From contig NZ_CP079800.1 in assembly GCF_028869115.1 (NCBI RefSeq), positions 372,001 to 436,000 on the forward strand: a stretch of 64,000 nucleotides of DNA. Reading direction: 5' to 3'. Source of the stretch: Pseudemcibacter aquimaris (GTDB lineage Bacteria; Pseudomonadota; Alphaproteobacteria; Sphingomonadales; Emcibacteraceae). Position numbers and translations under genes: made by a program. The notes beneath the pieces were generated by a model. It did not search any database and was not told the DNA's origin. It saw only the letters and a list, made by a program, of their open reading frames with translations. Numbering within the stretch: position 1 is the first letter of the stretch; the number at the start of each line of letters is the position of its first letter. Positions 27,299 through 36,200 of the stretch are shown here, one piece after another.

Positions 27299-27307
27299 CT
27301 GGTCCTC

Positions 27308-28042
27308 CTATCGGTTGTTTTCGTTATCGTTATAGATTGAGAAATCTACGAGTGTGCCAAGCATTTGCAGATATGCAATCAAGGCATCCATTTCAGTGAT
27401 CTGTGAAGGATCACCGTCGAAATCTCGCACCTGTGCGTTTGGATAACGTTCGATAAAGGCGTCATAACCATCAGAAAACTCATCAAGCTGCGCTTTAAGA
27501 TCTGCTTCTGCATTTTCAACCATTTCATCAGTGTATGGAACACCGATCATTTGGTTTACCTTAAGATCATTCGCAATCAGCTTATACTTAAGTGGTGCAG
27601 TCGCAAGGAATGGATATCCTGGCATAATGGTTTCCGGAACAACTGAACTTGGTTTGATCAGATGTTCTTTATGCCATTCGTCAGAATATTTATTACCAAC
27701 CCGTGCAAGATCAGGACCGTTACGCTTAGAACCCCAAAGTTGCGGATGATCATACATGCTTTCTGCGGCCAGTGAATAATGACCATAACGTTCCACTTCA
27801 TCACGTGTTGAACGGATCATTTGCGAGTGACATGTATAACATCCCTCGCGAATGTAAACGTTACGCCCCGCAAGCTCAAGCGGTGTATAAGGACGCATGC
27901 CTTCCACTTTTTCAATTGTGTTTTCAAGATAGAATAATGGAACAATTTCCACCAATCCACCGACTGATATCATTACAAGAATACCGACTAGCAAGATGAT
28001 AGGGTTTTTCTCGAAAATGGCGTGTTTGTTTAATAATTTCAT
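27308..28042 (-). CDS. ccoO: cbb3-type cytochrome c oxidase subunit II, CcoO
   Basis: 244-aa membrane-anchored monoheme cytochrome c. N-terminal helix ([20 protein letters not shown]), heme motif [11 protein letters not shown] near residue 68, and [12 protein letters not shown] with the axial Met. The C-terminus [11 protein letters not shown] is typical. Ten nucleotides after ccoN. Confidence 0.97.
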   Translation of the reverse strand: MKLLNKHAIFEKNPIILLVGILVMISVGGLVEIVPLFYLENTIEKVEGMRPYTPLELAGRNVYIREGCYTCHSQMIRSTRDEVERYGHYSLAAESMYDHPQLWGSKRNGPDLARVGNKYSDEWHKEHLIKPSSVVPETIMPGYPFLATAPLKYKLIANDLKVNQMIGVPYTDEMVENAEADLKAQLDEFSDGYDAFIERYPNAQVRDFDGDPSQITEMDALIAYLQMLGTLVDFSIYNDNENNR

Positions 28043-28052
28043 TTTCTTGCTC

Positions 28053-29723
28053 CTACTCGCCTAACGCCTGTGCGGCAATTGCATTGTCAATATTTTCAGG
28101 TGATTTTTCGCCGGCAGTATGGCCAAGAATAGTGCGCCATAGGTTATAGCACATAATCAAGCTACCAACGATGAAGAGCAAGCCGCCAACAGCACGGATA
28201 ATGAAGTATGGTTGCATCGCTGCCACAGTTTCCACAAATGAATATTCAAGGAAACCAAGGTCAGTGTAAGCACGCCACATTAATCCTTGCATGATACCGG
28301 AAACCCACATCGCACAGATGTAAAGTAGGATACCAACAGTGGAAATCCAGAAATGCCAGTTCACAAGTTTAAGTGAATATAGGCCTTTACGATTCCATAA
28401 CCATGGAGTTAGACAGTACATAGCACCGAAGCTAACATACGCAACCCAGCCAAGTGCGCCTGAATGCACGTGACCAATGGTCCAGTCTGTATAATGGCTA
28501 AGGCCGTTCACTGCTTTAATAGACATAAGCGGACCTTCAAATGTACTCATACCGTAGAAGGCAACAGATACCACAAGCATTTTAAGAACCGGATCTGTTC
28601 TAAGTTTATCCCACGCACCGGAAAGGGTCATCAAACCGTTGATCATACCACCCCAAGATGGCATCCACAGCATGATTGAGAATGTCATGCCAAGTGTCTG
28701 TGCCCAATCAGGGAGTGCAGTGTAATGAAGATGGTGAGGACCAGCCCAAATATATAGGAAAATCAGTGACCAAAAGTGGATAATTGAAAGTCTATATGAA
28801 AAGACAGGGCGCTCAGCACGCTTTGGTACGAAATAATACATGATCGCAAGGAAACCAGCCGTTAAGAAGAAACCCACAGCGTTATGCGCATACCACCATT
28901 GTGTCAGTGCATCCTGAACACCGGCAAAGACAGTATAGCTTTTTGGTTCGAACCATGAAATCGGAATTGTTGCATTGTTCACAAGGTGAAGCATCGCAAC
29001 AGTTACGATAAACGCAAGATAGAACCAGTTTGCAACATAGATATGCGGCTCTTTACGTTTATAGATAGTGCAAAGGAACACAAGAAGGTAAGCCACCCAG
29101 ACAATAGTCAGCCAAAGGTCCACATACCATTCTGGTTCTGCATACTCTTTAGATTGGGTAATACCAAGAAGATATCCGGTTGCCGCCAACACAATAAAGA
29201 GCTGATAACCCCAGAACACAAACCATGGTGCAATTTCACCTGCAAGGCGTGCTTTACATGTTCTTTGTACGACATAGAATGATGTCGCCAAAAGCACGTT
29301 ACCGCCAAAGGCAAAGATCACGGCGGACGTATGTAGCGGACGTAGGCGTCCGAAGTTTGTCCATGGCATATCAAAGTTTAATGCAGGAAAGGCTAGTTGC
29401 CAGGCTAGTACGTCGCCGACAACAAAACCAGCAATGCCCCAAAATGCAGAGGCAATAACACCATATTTCACAATAGTATTATTATAATATACGCCAGATG
29501 GTGACGGTTTATGCGTACCGTCATTAATGCGGCTGCCTAAATTGAAAATTGCAATAATACCAGCGAGAAATGCTGCCACTATTAATAAAGCGTGAAACTG
29601 AAAGGCGTCCGATGTTGTTTTACCAGCAGCAAGCACGGCAAATACAGCACCAAGCCCAAGCGCACCCGCAGTCAGTGACTGCGCGAGGCTGTTCACGGTA
29701 GGTGGATTGTGTTCATTGGTCAT
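28053..29723 (-). CDS. ccoN: cbb3-type cytochrome c oxidase subunit I, CcoN
   Basis: Catalytic heme-copper oxidase subunit of the high-affinity cbb3 enzyme, with at least 12 helices. Visible landmarks are [15 protein letters not shown] (low-spin heme His), [16 protein letters not shown] (CuB region with cross-linking Tyr in subtype C), [13 protein letters not shown] (CuB His pair) and [10 protein letters not shown] (heme ligands). The ATG at 29723 has GGGT upstream and is preferred; the ATG at 29735 would add four residues. First gene of ccoNOQP-GHIS, under the FNR box at 29847. Confidence 0.97.
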   Translation of the reverse strand: MTNEHNPPTVNSLAQSLTAGALGLGAVFAVLAAGKTTSDAFQFHALLIVAAFLAGIIAIFNLGSRINDGTHKPSPSGVYYNNTIVKYGVIASAFWGIAGFVVGDVLAWQLAFPALNFDMPWTNFGRLRPLHTSAVIFAFGGNVLLATSFYVVQRTCKARLAGEIAPWFVFWGYQLFIVLAATGYLLGITQSKEYAEPEWYVDLWLTIVWVAYLLVFLCTIYKRKEPHIYVANWFYLAFIVTVAMLHLVNNATIPISWFEPKSYTVFAGVQDALTQWWYAHNAVGFFLTAGFLAIMYYFVPKRAERPVFSYRLSIIHFWSLIFLYIWAGPHHLHYTALPDWAQTLGMTFSIMLWMPSWGGMINGLMTLSGAWDKLRTDPVLKMLVVSVAFYGMSTFEGPLMSIKAVNGLSHYTDWTIGHVHSGALGWVAYVSFGAMYCLTPWLWNRKGLYSLKLVNWHFWISTVGILLYICAMWVSGIMQGLMWRAYTDLGFLEYSFVETVAAMQPYFIIRAVGGLLFIVGSLIMCYNLWRTILGHTAGEKSPENIDNAIAAQALGE

Positions 29724-29846
29724 TTTTATACCCATTGGTTTTTAAGAGTAAAAAGTACTTTGTCTTAATACGGTAACTAAAACCGTAAATTTTTTCCACA
29801 AAAAGCGGAACAGTACACTGAGTAGGGTTTTTGCAATTTTAATTCT

Positions 29847-29860
29847 TTGACCTAGGTCAA
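29847..29860. promoter_or_regulatory. FNR/FixK-type box TTGAC-N4-GTCAA upstream of ccoN
   Basis: TTGACCTAGGTCAA, a perfect palindrome with the same AATTCT left flank as the box at 11907. Activation from -41.5 would put the ccoN transcript start near 29812, about 90 nt upstream of the start codon. Low-oxygen induction of cbb3 by FNR or FixK is established in alphaproteobacteria. The box also faces the small ORF at 30067. Confidence 0.75.
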
Positions 29861-30066
29861 TTAACTCTAAATGTCGAAAATAATGCGATTGAATTCTTTA
29901 AATTATGAGAGTTTTTAAGGGTTTTTATATTGTATAAAATTGTATCTAATTTTTTACGTGGGATTCATACTTTATGTGTAAAGTAAAGATTATTGGGCAA
30001 TTAGTAATGAGACTCGGGGGGGATTAGTATTTAGAGTAAAGGCGTATTAAAGTGGAGAATGAGAGA
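29861..30066. other. AT-rich divergent region with palindrome TACTTTA-N4-TAAAGTA
   Basis: Between ccoN and the 52-aa ORF. It contains a perfect inverted repeat TACTTTATGTGTAAAGTA at 29968-29985, about 80 nt upstream of the small ORF, and a G-run (CTCGGGGGGG) near 30014. Otherwise no recognised signal. The palindrome is operator-like; its factor is unknown. Confidence 0.4.
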
Positions 30067-30225
30067 ATGAGTAAGTATAAAGTAAAAAATGACTTTGCGT
30101 ATAAACGTGAATTAGCACATCAATTAATCAGACGATTTGGAATCACAGCAGCCAGACAAACTTGTGTTCAAAATAAATGGGAAGAAGTTTTACAAGCCGT
30201 AAACATGGTTCGTTCCCATTCATAA
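30067..30225 (+). CDS. Small basic protein (52 aa), unknown function
   Basis: Too short for ordinary gene callers. ATG at 30067 with GGAGAATGAGAG upstream, stop at 30223-30225. The peptide (MSKYKVKNDFAYKREL... ending VNMVRSHS) is basic, soluble and probably helical (LAHQLIRRFG, AARQTCVQNKWEEVLQAV). I do not recognise a family. Good codon structure and a ribosome site support expression. It could be a small regulatory protein. Divergent from the cbb3 genes. Confidence 0.55.
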   Translation: MSKYKVKNDFAYKRELAHQLIRRFGITAARQTCVQNKWEEVLQAVNMVRSHS

Positions 30226-30259
30226 AGAATACGATGTCGTTTTATAGTGCCACCTGATT

Positions 30260-30295
30260 GTAAGCTGGTGGTATTATGTAAGCTGGTGGTATTAT
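30260..30295 (+). repeat. 18-bp perfect tandem duplication
   Basis: GTAAGCTGGTGGTATTAT occurs twice head to tail at 30260-30277 and 30278-30295, just after the 52-aa ORF. With CCACC at 30251-30255 it can also form alternative small hairpins. Probably a slippage product. Confidence 0.85.
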
Positions 30296-30309
30296 AAAGT
30301 GATAATGTA

Positions 30310-30330
30310 CCCAAGCCGGAAGTGCTTGGG
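30310..30330 (+). terminator. CCCAAGC/GCTTGGG hairpin
   Basis: CCCAAGC (30310-30316) pairs with GCTTGGG (30324-30330) around a 7-nt loop, followed by ACTTCCTATTGTTT. It may end the transcript of the small ORF at 30067. The T-tract is poor, so it is a weak call. Confidence 0.4.
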
Positions 30331-30415
30331 ACTTCCTATTGTTTCGCAATCCGCGAATCTCTTGTTTTAGAATCCTTCAAAAAAATAGAATTTATCTTAA
30401 AAACCGCAATATATG

Positions 30416-30442
30416 ATCACAATTTGGTCAATTTATTGTGAT
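30416..30442. promoter_or_regulatory. Inverted repeat ATCACAAT-N11-ATTGTGAT
   Basis: A perfect 8-bp dyad (30416-30423 and 30435-30442). The half-site order (TCACA first, TGTGA second) is the reverse of a CRP site, so it is better seen as a hairpin or as the operator of an unknown regulator. Confidence 0.4.
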
Positions 30443-30510
30443 AATTGCAGTATGAGAGCGATTTTACTATATGGTGAATTTTATATATAAAATAAAAGGT
30501 AAGTTGTTGA

Positions 30511-30528
30511 TAGCAAATTACTTTGCTA
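30511..30528. promoter_or_regulatory. Palindrome TAGCAAA-N4-TTTGCTA
   Basis: A perfect 7-4-7 palindrome, the same geometry as the TACTTTA-N4-TAAAGTA element at 29968, about 460 nt upstream of the DUF3450 gene. Operator-like; factor unknown. Confidence 0.4.
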
Positions 30529-30824
30529 GTTTCATAGGATCATGAACTTGGCTATTTCCTTTCGATAAATTGATATAAAATACGTTTTTTTTGATTTTGA
30601 CCAAAAGCAGCTCTTGAAATTTGAATAGGTATTGAGGTAGTGTTTGCGCAGTCTGAGATAAAAGCTCTGGGAGGAGCTGTGACTGCCATGTTTATCTTGT
30701 CGAAAAAAATATACAAATTTAAGCGATAAGATAAGTATGGATATTGGTTTGGGAAAGCTAGTCAATATTATGATTAGAAAACCGAAATGAATTAACGTAT
30801 AATTACTAAAGGGAATACGCAATT

Positions 30825-30962
30825 ATGGGGCTTAAGGGAAATACATCGGGCGCATTGGGCGTTCAATCTAATTTATCTCTTGAACGAAATGTTGCCATTT
30901 CATTTTGTATTATTAATGCCACGGAATGTGGATTAACCATAACAACTCAAAAAAAGCTGTAG
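30825..30962 (+). CDS. Possible 45-aa leader ORF overlapping the ribosome site of the TonB operon
   Basis: ATG at 30825 with AAAGGG 13 nt upstream. The frame stays open for 45 codons (MGLKGNTSGALGVQSNL...) and stops at TAG 30960-30962. That stop is part of TAGGAAG, the Shine-Dalgarno of the DUF3450 gene starting at 30971. Translation of this ORF would bring ribosomes onto the operon's start. There is no similarity to anything I know and coding quality is weak, so treat it as a candidate leader peptide. Confidence 0.3.
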   Translation: MGLKGNTSGALGVQSNLSLERNVAISFCIINATECGLTITTQKKL

Positions 30963-30970
30963 GAAGACGC

Positions 30971-31759
30971 ATGATTAAGCATCGAGTAAGAACAGTTGTT
31001 CTTTCAGCCGTTGTTGCAGCAGGGGCCCTTTCAATGGGTACTGCGGCAATGGGGCAAACTACATTAAACGAAGTCCTTGAAGAAGGAATTTCAGCAAATG
31101 TACTTGCACAAGAATCACAAGCACGTGTTAACGAAATTGTGAGCGACACAGACAAGATTATCACTCAATACAAATCAGTACTTAAAACTGTAGACGGTCT
31201 AAAAGTGTATAACGCACAAATGGAACGTTCCATTGAACGCCAAATGCAGGCGATGGAAGAATTAAGTGAAAACATCAAAAACGTAACAGACGTTAAGCGT
31301 CAGGTAGAGCCTCTACTAGACCGTATGATTGACGGCCTTGAGCAATTTATCCGCAATGACCTTCCTTTCCAAATGGAAACACGCCTTGAAGGCCTTAACC
31401 GTGTTAAAGACCTAATGACAAACCCTGATGTTGATTCATCAGAGCGTTTCCGTTCTGTTTTCGAACTATATCAGATCGAAAGTGACTATGGTCGTGTATT
31501 CCAAAGCTATCAGCAAACAATGGAAGTAAACGGTCAAGAGCGTATCGTAGATATGCTAATGGTTGGTCGTGTTGCGCTTCTGTATCAAACAACTGATGGT
31601 ACAGTTTCAGGTGCTTACAACAAAGAAACTAAACAGTTTGAAGTTGTTGACGAAGCAACTTACCGTAAATCGATTACATCAGCAATCCGCGTAGCTAACG
31701 CACAAGAAGCTGCTGACAAAATCCTGATTCTACCAATTTCTGCGCCGGAGAGAATGTAA
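30971..31759 (+). CDS. DUF3450 family periplasmic protein of a TonB system
   Basis: 262 aa from the ATG at 30971 (TAGGAAG upstream), rejecting a longer frame. A Sec signal peptide (VLSAVVAAGALSMGTAAMGQ) is followed by a long coiled coil (about 30-125) rich in Glu/Gln/Lys. A C-terminal domain has the FRSVFELYQIESDYGRVFQSYQ and GRVALLYQTTDG motifs of DUF3450. DUF3450 genes nearly always stand first in TonB2-like operons with a long ExbB (TtpC). The proposed role is to link the proton channel to the periplasm or outer membrane. It shares one nucleotide with the next gene. Confidence 0.85.
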   Translation: MIKHRVRTVVLSAVVAAGALSMGTAAMGQTTLNEVLEEGISANVLAQESQARVNEIVSDTDKIITQYKSVLKTVDGLKVYNAQMERSIERQMQAMEELSENIKNVTDVKRQVEPLLDRMIDGLEQFIRNDLPFQMETRLEGLNRVKDLMTNPDVDSSERFRSVFELYQIESDYGRVFQSYQQTMEVNGQERIVDMLMVGRVALLYQTTDGTVSGAYNKETKQFEVVDEATYRKSITSAIRVANAQEAADKILILPISAPERM

Positions 31760-33117
31760 TGAGAAAATTTCTTAATGTTGTAATCGCTATTGCACTTAGC
31801 GGTTTTGCTTTCTCTGCAAACGCACAGGAAGCTGCTAATCTGGACGAGCTACTTGAAATTGTTCGTCAAGGTAAAGTGAATGAATCAGCTGAATTCCGTC
31901 AACGTGAACAGGAATTCCGTAACAACCAAGCTCAGCAACAGCAACTTCTTGCTGATGCAAACGCATCACAACGCGCTGAAGAGCGTCGCTCAGATCAACT
32001 AGAAGCACAATTTGCTGCTAACGATGATCAGCTAGCTGCTCTTGAGACAGAATTTACAAATGAACTTGGTGCTCTTAAAGAAGTGCTTGGTGTACTAACA
32101 ATGGTTGCTGGTGATGCCCGTTCACAAATGGAACAATCACTAACAACAACTCAATTCGAAGGTCGTGACGAGTTCATTACTTCTCTTATTGAAAAAACAT
32201 CATCAGGTACACAGCTTCCAAGCATCGAGGAAATCGAGCGTCTTTGGTTTGAAGTACAACGTGAAATGACTGAACAAGGTCGTGTTGTTACTTTTGATCG
32301 CTCAGTTAAAATGACTGACGGTTCTGAAGAAACTCTTCCTGTTACTCGTATTGGTGTGTTTAACATTGCTACAGCTGGTAAATACCTTAAATTCGAACAA
32401 GGTCTTGTTGCTGAACTAGATCGTCAACCTGAAGCACGTTTCGTTGAATCAACAGCGGCTCTTCAAGGTGCGTCATCAGGCGTTGCGCCATTTGGTGTTG
32501 ACCCATCACGTGGTTCAATTCTTGCGCTACTTATTCAGGCTCCTAGCCTTCGTGAGCGTGTAGATTTTGGTGGTACAATTGGTTACTTGATTCTTGGCGT
32601 TGGTGCTATTGGTATCCTTCTTTGGATCGAGCGTGTAATTTACCTAACTGCTATTTCTGGTAAAGTTAAAGCACAAATCAAATCTGACGTTGTTAATGAA
32701 AACAACCCACTTGGACGTATTCTTGCTGTACATGAAGCAAACAAAGGTGCGGACGTTGAAACACTTGAACTTAAGATTGACGAAGCAATCTTGAAGGAAA
32801 TGCCTCCTCTAGAGCGCTTCCTAACTATGATCAAGCTTATCTCAGCGATTGCTCCTCTGATGGGTCTACTTGGTACGGTGACTGGTATGATCAACACCTT
32901 CCAATCAATGACACTATTCGGTACAGGTGATCCAAAACTAATGGCTGGTGGTATTTCGCAGGCTCTTGTGACTACTGTTCTAGGTATTGTTGTTGCGCTT
33001 CCAACTCTATTCCTTCACTCAATCGTGAATGGTATGAGCCAACGCGTAGTGCATACTCTTGAAGAACAGAGTGCTGGCATTATTGCTGTTCACGCTGAAC
33101 AGAATAAGGGAGCATAA
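31759..33117 (+). CDS. TtpC-like long MotA/TolQ/ExbB proton channel protein
   Basis: 452 aa. A signal peptide (cleavage near SANAQ) is followed by a periplasmic coiled-coil domain up to about residue 270. A membrane helix (IGYLILGVGAIGILLWIERVIYL) and the TolQ/ExbB channel domain follow, with SAIAPLMGLLGTVTGMINTFQ and ALVTTVLGIVVALPTLFLHS. This layout is that of TtpC, the extra ExbB-like component required by the TonB2 system in Vibrio. With the following ExbB/ExbD/TonB it should convert proton motive force into TonB movement. Strong use of CTA/CTT and CGT codons suggests good expression. Confidence 0.88.
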   Translation: MRKFLNVVIAIALSGFAFSANAQEAANLDELLEIVRQGKVNESAEFRQREQEFRNNQAQQQQLLADANASQRAEERRSDQLEAQFAANDDQLAALETEFTNELGALKEVLGVLTMVAGDARSQMEQSLTTTQFEGRDEFITSLIEKTSSGTQLPSIEEIERLWFEVQREMTEQGRVVTFDRSVKMTDGSEETLPVTRIGVFNIATAGKYLKFEQGLVAELDRQPEARFVESTAALQGASSGVAPFGVDPSRGSILALLIQAPSLRERVDFGGTIGYLILGVGAIGILLWIERVIYLTAISGKVKAQIKSDVVNENNPLGRILAVHEANKGADVETLELKIDEAILKEMPPLERFLTMIKLISAIAPLMGLLGTVTGMINTFQSMTLFGTGDPKLMAGGISQALVTTVLGIVVALPTLFLHSIVNGMSQRVVHTLEEQSAGIIAVHAEQNKGA

Positions 33118-33119
33118 TC

Positions 33120-33647
33120 ATGTACGCCCTAATAGATATCTTTGAACAAGTTCGCGACTTTATGGAAAAAGGGGGGCCTGTACTCGTCGTGATCTTCGTG
33201 GCTATCTTGGTATTATGGGCTATGGTTCTGGAACGTTTGATTTATTTTAAAACGGGTCATAACCGTCAAGTGAATGAAGTTATGGGTACATGGGAAGGGC
33301 GCGATGAGCGCACTTCCTGGTACGCACACAAAATTCGTGAGGCCATGATTAGTCAAATTACAATGGATCTACGCGGCTCTCTTGGACATATTAAAACACT
33401 CGTTGCTGTTATTCCTCTTATGGGACTACTTGGAACAGTGTGGGGTATGATCGAAGTGTTTGACGTACTTGCAGTACTTGGATCCGCTGACGTTAAAGCG
33501 ATGTCAGCCGGTATTTCAAAAGCTACAATTCCTACAATGGCCGGAATGGTCGGCGCGCTTTCTGGCGTGTTCGCATCATCCTACATTGAAGGACGCGTTA
33601 ATAAAGAAGCCGAGCTGGTCGAAGACCATTTAACAATGGATCATTAA
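33120..33647 (+). CDS. exbB: ExbB, MotA/TolQ/ExbB proton channel
   Basis: 175 aa, the short ExbB of TonB2-type systems. Three membrane helices: VLVVIFVAILVLWAMVLERLIYF near 20-42, IKTLVAVIPLMGLLGTVWGMIEVF near 95-118, and ISKATIPTMAGMVGALSGVFASS near 140-162. The TolQ/ExbB signature PLMGLLGTVWGM is exact. It pairs with ExbD, whose membrane Asp carries the proton. Two nucleotides after the TtpC-like gene. Confidence 0.93.
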   Translation: MYALIDIFEQVRDFMEKGGPVLVVIFVAILVLWAMVLERLIYFKTGHNRQVNEVMGTWEGRDERTSWYAHKIREAMISQITMDLRGSLGHIKTLVAVIPLMGLLGTVWGMIEVFDVLAVLGSADVKAMSAGISKATIPTMAGMVGALSGVFASSYIEGRVNKEAELVEDHLTMDH

Positions 33648-33659
33648 GAAAGAAGAGAT

Positions 33660-34061
33660 ATGCGAAAACATTCCGCAAAAACTCAAGATGAAGCAGCGAT
33701 TGATATGACGCCGATGCTCGACATCGTGTTTATCATGCTGATCTTCTTCATCGTTACCGCATCCTTCCTTAAGGAAGCCGGTATCGAGGTGAATCGCCCT
33801 GAAGGTAATTCAGGACGAGCACAGGAAAAAGCTAATATCATGATCGCGATTACTGCTGATGATGAAGTATGGATGGAAAAACGTCGTGTAGACGTACGTG
33901 CCGTTCGTGCGAACGTTGAACGCTTGAAAGCTGAGAACCCAGAGGGTACTATAGTGGTGCAGGCGGACCAAGATTCATCAACAGGTATCGTTGCAGATAT
34001 TATGGATTCGCTTAACCAAGCAGGATTTACGGATCACGTTCTTGCAACTGACGTTAACTAA
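33660..34061 (+). CDS. exbD: ExbD biopolymer transport protein
   Basis: 133 aa with a single N-terminal helix containing IDMTPMLDIVFIMLIFFIV. The Asp in the MLDIVF segment is the conserved proton-carrying residue. A periplasmic domain (NIMIAITADDEVWMEKRRVDV) follows. About three quarters identical by eye to the second ExbD at 36378. In operon with exbB and tonB. Confidence 0.94.
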   Translation: MRKHSAKTQDEAAIDMTPMLDIVFIMLIFFIVTASFLKEAGIEVNRPEGNSGRAQEKANIMIAITADDEVWMEKRRVDVRAVRANVERLKAENPEGTIVVQADQDSSTGIVADIMDSLNQAGFTDHVLATDVN

Positions 34062-34076
34062 CCTAAGGAGGCTATA

Positions 34077-34679
34077 ATGATCGCACGTTATGCTATTTCT
34101 TTTACTTTTGCCGCGCTAATCACGTTCGGGCTATTCTTCGGAATGCAATGGCTTATCGCTATGAATAAGGTAGAGATTGGTGAAGAGGAAGAAAGAATTC
34201 GCGTCGAAATGGCTCAGGTTCGTGAAGTTCAGGAAGTTCGTGAAGTTGAACGTAAACCGGAAGCGCCGACTGAAGTTGAAGCAGCACCGGAAATTTCAAT
34301 TGATATGTCATCATCAGTAGACAATGTTTCTGGTGTTGGTGTTGAAATTTCGGCAAACGCAATGGAAGCAGCACCAATTTCTACTGGAACTGGTGGTTTC
34401 TCAGCGTCTGACGGTGAATTTCTTCCGATCGTTCGTGTTAACCCGGCTTACCCAAGCCGCGCCGCTGAAAACGGTGTAGAAGGATATGTGCTTGTGGAAT
34501 TCACAGTGCAACCTGATGGGTCAACTGCTGACGTAATCGTGATTGAATCAAGTCATAAAATGTTTGAAAGAAACGCTGTTCGCGCAGCGCAGAAATACAA
34601 ATACAAACCTCGTGTGGTAGATGGTGAGCCAGTACCAGTTACAGGTATCCGTGTTCGTATTGAATTCAAACTTGAATAG
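34077..34679 (+). CDS. tonB: TonB energy transducer
   Basis: 200 aa with an N-terminal membrane helix (YAISFTFAALITFGLFFGMQWLI), a short charged Glu/Val/Pro linker and the C-terminal TonB domain. The latter has RVNPAYPSRAAENGVEGYVLVEF, then RNAVRAAQKYKYKPRVVDG. The linker is much shorter and less proline-rich than E. coli TonB, as in TonB2 proteins. I see no His in the membrane helix, the residue E. coli TonB uses in its SxxxH motif. Good AAGGAGG start. Confidence 0.93.
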   Translation: MIARYAISFTFAALITFGLFFGMQWLIAMNKVEIGEEEERIRVEMAQVREVQEVREVERKPEAPTEVEAAPEISIDMSSSVDNVSGVGVEISANAMEAAPISTGTGGFSASDGEFLPIVRVNPAYPSRAAENGVEGYVLVEFTVQPDGSTADVIVIESSHKMFERNAVRAAQKYKYKPRVVDGEPVPVTGIRVRIEFKLE

Positions 34680-34697
34680 TCAGGAAAGGATTAAATT

Positions 34698-36146
34698 ATG
34701 AAAAAGATGAATAAAGTTTCAAAAGTCCTTTTAATGGCAACTGCTTTATCAACAGCGACAGTAATGTCATCAGCTGTTGTTCCAGCGGTAGCTGATCTGG
34801 CTGGAATTGAAGCTTCTGCTCAATCTAACCCACCTCTTGCTTCTCAGGCACGCGCTGATGCAGCAACTGCTGCAAGAGCAAACCGCCCGAAAATTAGGTC
34901 TACGACTGGTATCGGTGAACGCGCTGGTAAGTTTCTGAAGAAAGTTCAGGAAATTGCTTCAGGCGAGAATCCGGATTATCAGGAAATTCTTAATATCCTT
35001 GAAGGCGAGAGAATGGATAGGTTGAACCCTGCGGAACAACTTTCTGTTCACCAGTTTATGGCGATGGCGAAATCCAATATGGGTAACCTATCATCAGCAC
35101 TTGTGAACTTTAAAGCAATTCTCGAGATGGATACAATTTCCAACACAATGAGAGATCAGGTGACCTTTAACGTTGGTCAGATTGAATTCTCAGAAGGAAA
35201 TTATGATGTTGCACTTCAATATCTTTATGAGTGGCTGCAATATCAACCAACGCCATCAATCACACAGATTGTAACATTTGCGAACCTTCACTATACAATT
35301 GGTATTAGTGATGGCATTGCTAAGGCCGATGCTGAAAGTAATTTCAGAACGGCAGCTGAATTCCTTCATTGGGCGATTGATAAATCAAAAGCCGAAGGTA
35401 AGGAAGACAAAGAAGAATGGTATGGTATTCTTCGCGCAATTTATAACAGTCTGGAAGATATCGACAAAGCCGTTGAGTACACAGAACTTCTTGCTGTACG
35501 CTGGCCGAAAAAAGATTACTGGACACAGTTGTCTGGTCTTTATGCACAGAAAGCTTCTGCTGAAGGTTTAACCGAAGAGCAAGCTTTTGAGTATGAAAAA
35601 AGACAGATGGTTGCGTTTGAGCTTCTTTATCGTCAGGGGCTATTAGAATCAGGTCGTGAACTTGAATCAATGGCACAGCTTTATCTTTATCACGAAGCTG
35701 CTTACCAATCGACTAAGGTTATGAAGAACTCTTTAGATGCTGGAACGTCAGAAGAAAACTTTAAAAACCTTAATCTTCTTTCGATCGGTCTGTTGAACAG
35801 TAAAGATTATGAAGATTCAGTTGAACCTCTAAGAAAAACTGCTGAGCTTGCTGATGATGGTAATATGTACATCCAGCTTGCTAATATTCTTCTAAATCTT
35901 GATAGATATGAAGAAGCAACAGCAGCAATTGATATGGGCATTGAAAAAGGTGGCGTACGTCGTGAAGACCAAAGCCGTCTGCTTCAAGGTCAAGCATATC
36001 TAAGCCTTGAAATGTTTGATAAAGCACGTGAATCATTCCGTGAAGCGGCTAAGGACGACAGATCAAGACGTAATGCAAATCAGCTTCTTAGATATACTGA
36101 TGCAGAAGAAAAGCGTATCAATGATATTAAAGAATATCTTTCTTAA
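34698..36146 (+). CDS. Tetratricopeptide-repeat periplasmic protein of the TonB2-type operon
   Basis: 482 aa with a signal peptide (about 1-42, ending ASAQS) and then helical repeats of TPR type. Examples are AMAKSNMGNLSSALVNFKAIL near 125, EFSEGNYDVALQYLYEWLQYQP near 160, and YEEATAAIDMGIEKGG and KARESFREAAKDD near the end. A TPR protein closes TonB2-type operons with TtpC and DUF3450 and probably scaffolds the complex in the periplasm. A strong hairpin terminator follows, so the operon DUF3450-ttpC-exbB-exbD-tonB-TPR ends here. Confidence 0.85.
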   Translation: MKKMNKVSKVLLMATALSTATVMSSAVVPAVADLAGIEASAQSNPPLASQARADAATAARANRPKIRSTTGIGERAGKFLKKVQEIASGENPDYQEILNILEGERMDRLNPAEQLSVHQFMAMAKSNMGNLSSALVNFKAILEMDTISNTMRDQVTFNVGQIEFSEGNYDVALQYLYEWLQYQPTPSITQIVTFANLHYTIGISDGIAKADAESNFRTAAEFLHWAIDKSKAEGKEDKEEWYGILRAIYNSLEDIDKAVEYTELLAVRWPKKDYWTQLSGLYAQKASAEGLTEEQAFEYEKRQMVAFELLYRQGLLESGRELESMAQLYLYHEAAYQSTKVMKNSLDAGTSEENFKNLNLLSIGLLNSKDYEDSVEPLRKTAELADDGNMYIQLANILLNLDRYEEATAAIDMGIEKGGVRREDQSRLLQGQAYLSLEMFDKARESFREAAKDDRSRRNANQLLRYTDAEEKRINDIKEYLS

Positions 36147-36168
36147 TATCTGAAGAAAAATACTTTTG

Positions 36169-36194
36169 AAAGCAGGGTTAAATGCCCTGCTTTT
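36169..36194 (+). terminator. Terminator after the TPR gene (AAAGCAGGG hairpin)
   Basis: AAAGCAGGG (36169-36177) pairs with CCCTGCTTT (36185-36193), loop 7 nt, T-run TTTT at the end. An almost identical hairpin lies at 36823-36853 after the second exbD. Confidence 0.85.
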
Positions 36195-36200
36195 AAGAAC

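Larger units (their letters stand above)
30226..30824. other. 600-nt gene-poor region with several inverted repeats upstream of the TonB operon
   Basis: No credible gene on either strand. It contains an 18-bp tandem duplication (30260-30295), a CCCAAGC/GCTTGGG hairpin (30310-30330), ATCACAAT-N11-ATTGTGAT (30416-30442), a perfect TAGCAAA-N4-TTTGCTA (30511-30528) and AGCTC/GAGCT (30663-30678). Very AT-rich in between. It probably holds the promoter(s) and operators of the TonB operon, and an sRNA is possible. No recognisable Fur box. Confidence 0.5.

Noticed and set aside
30416-30442. CRP site
   Set aside because: Half-sites are in reverse order (TCACA before TGTGA) and spaced 11 nt, so it is not a CRP operator.
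30532-30822. 96-aa minus-strand ORF in the long intergenic region
   Set aside because: Low-complexity, AT-driven composition, no ribosome site and no recognisable domain. More likely non-coding leader DNA.
30226-30970. Fur box for the TonB operon
   Set aside because: No GATAAT-type 19-bp dyad or alphaproteobacterial Irr/ICE-like motif was found. The dyads present have other sequences.
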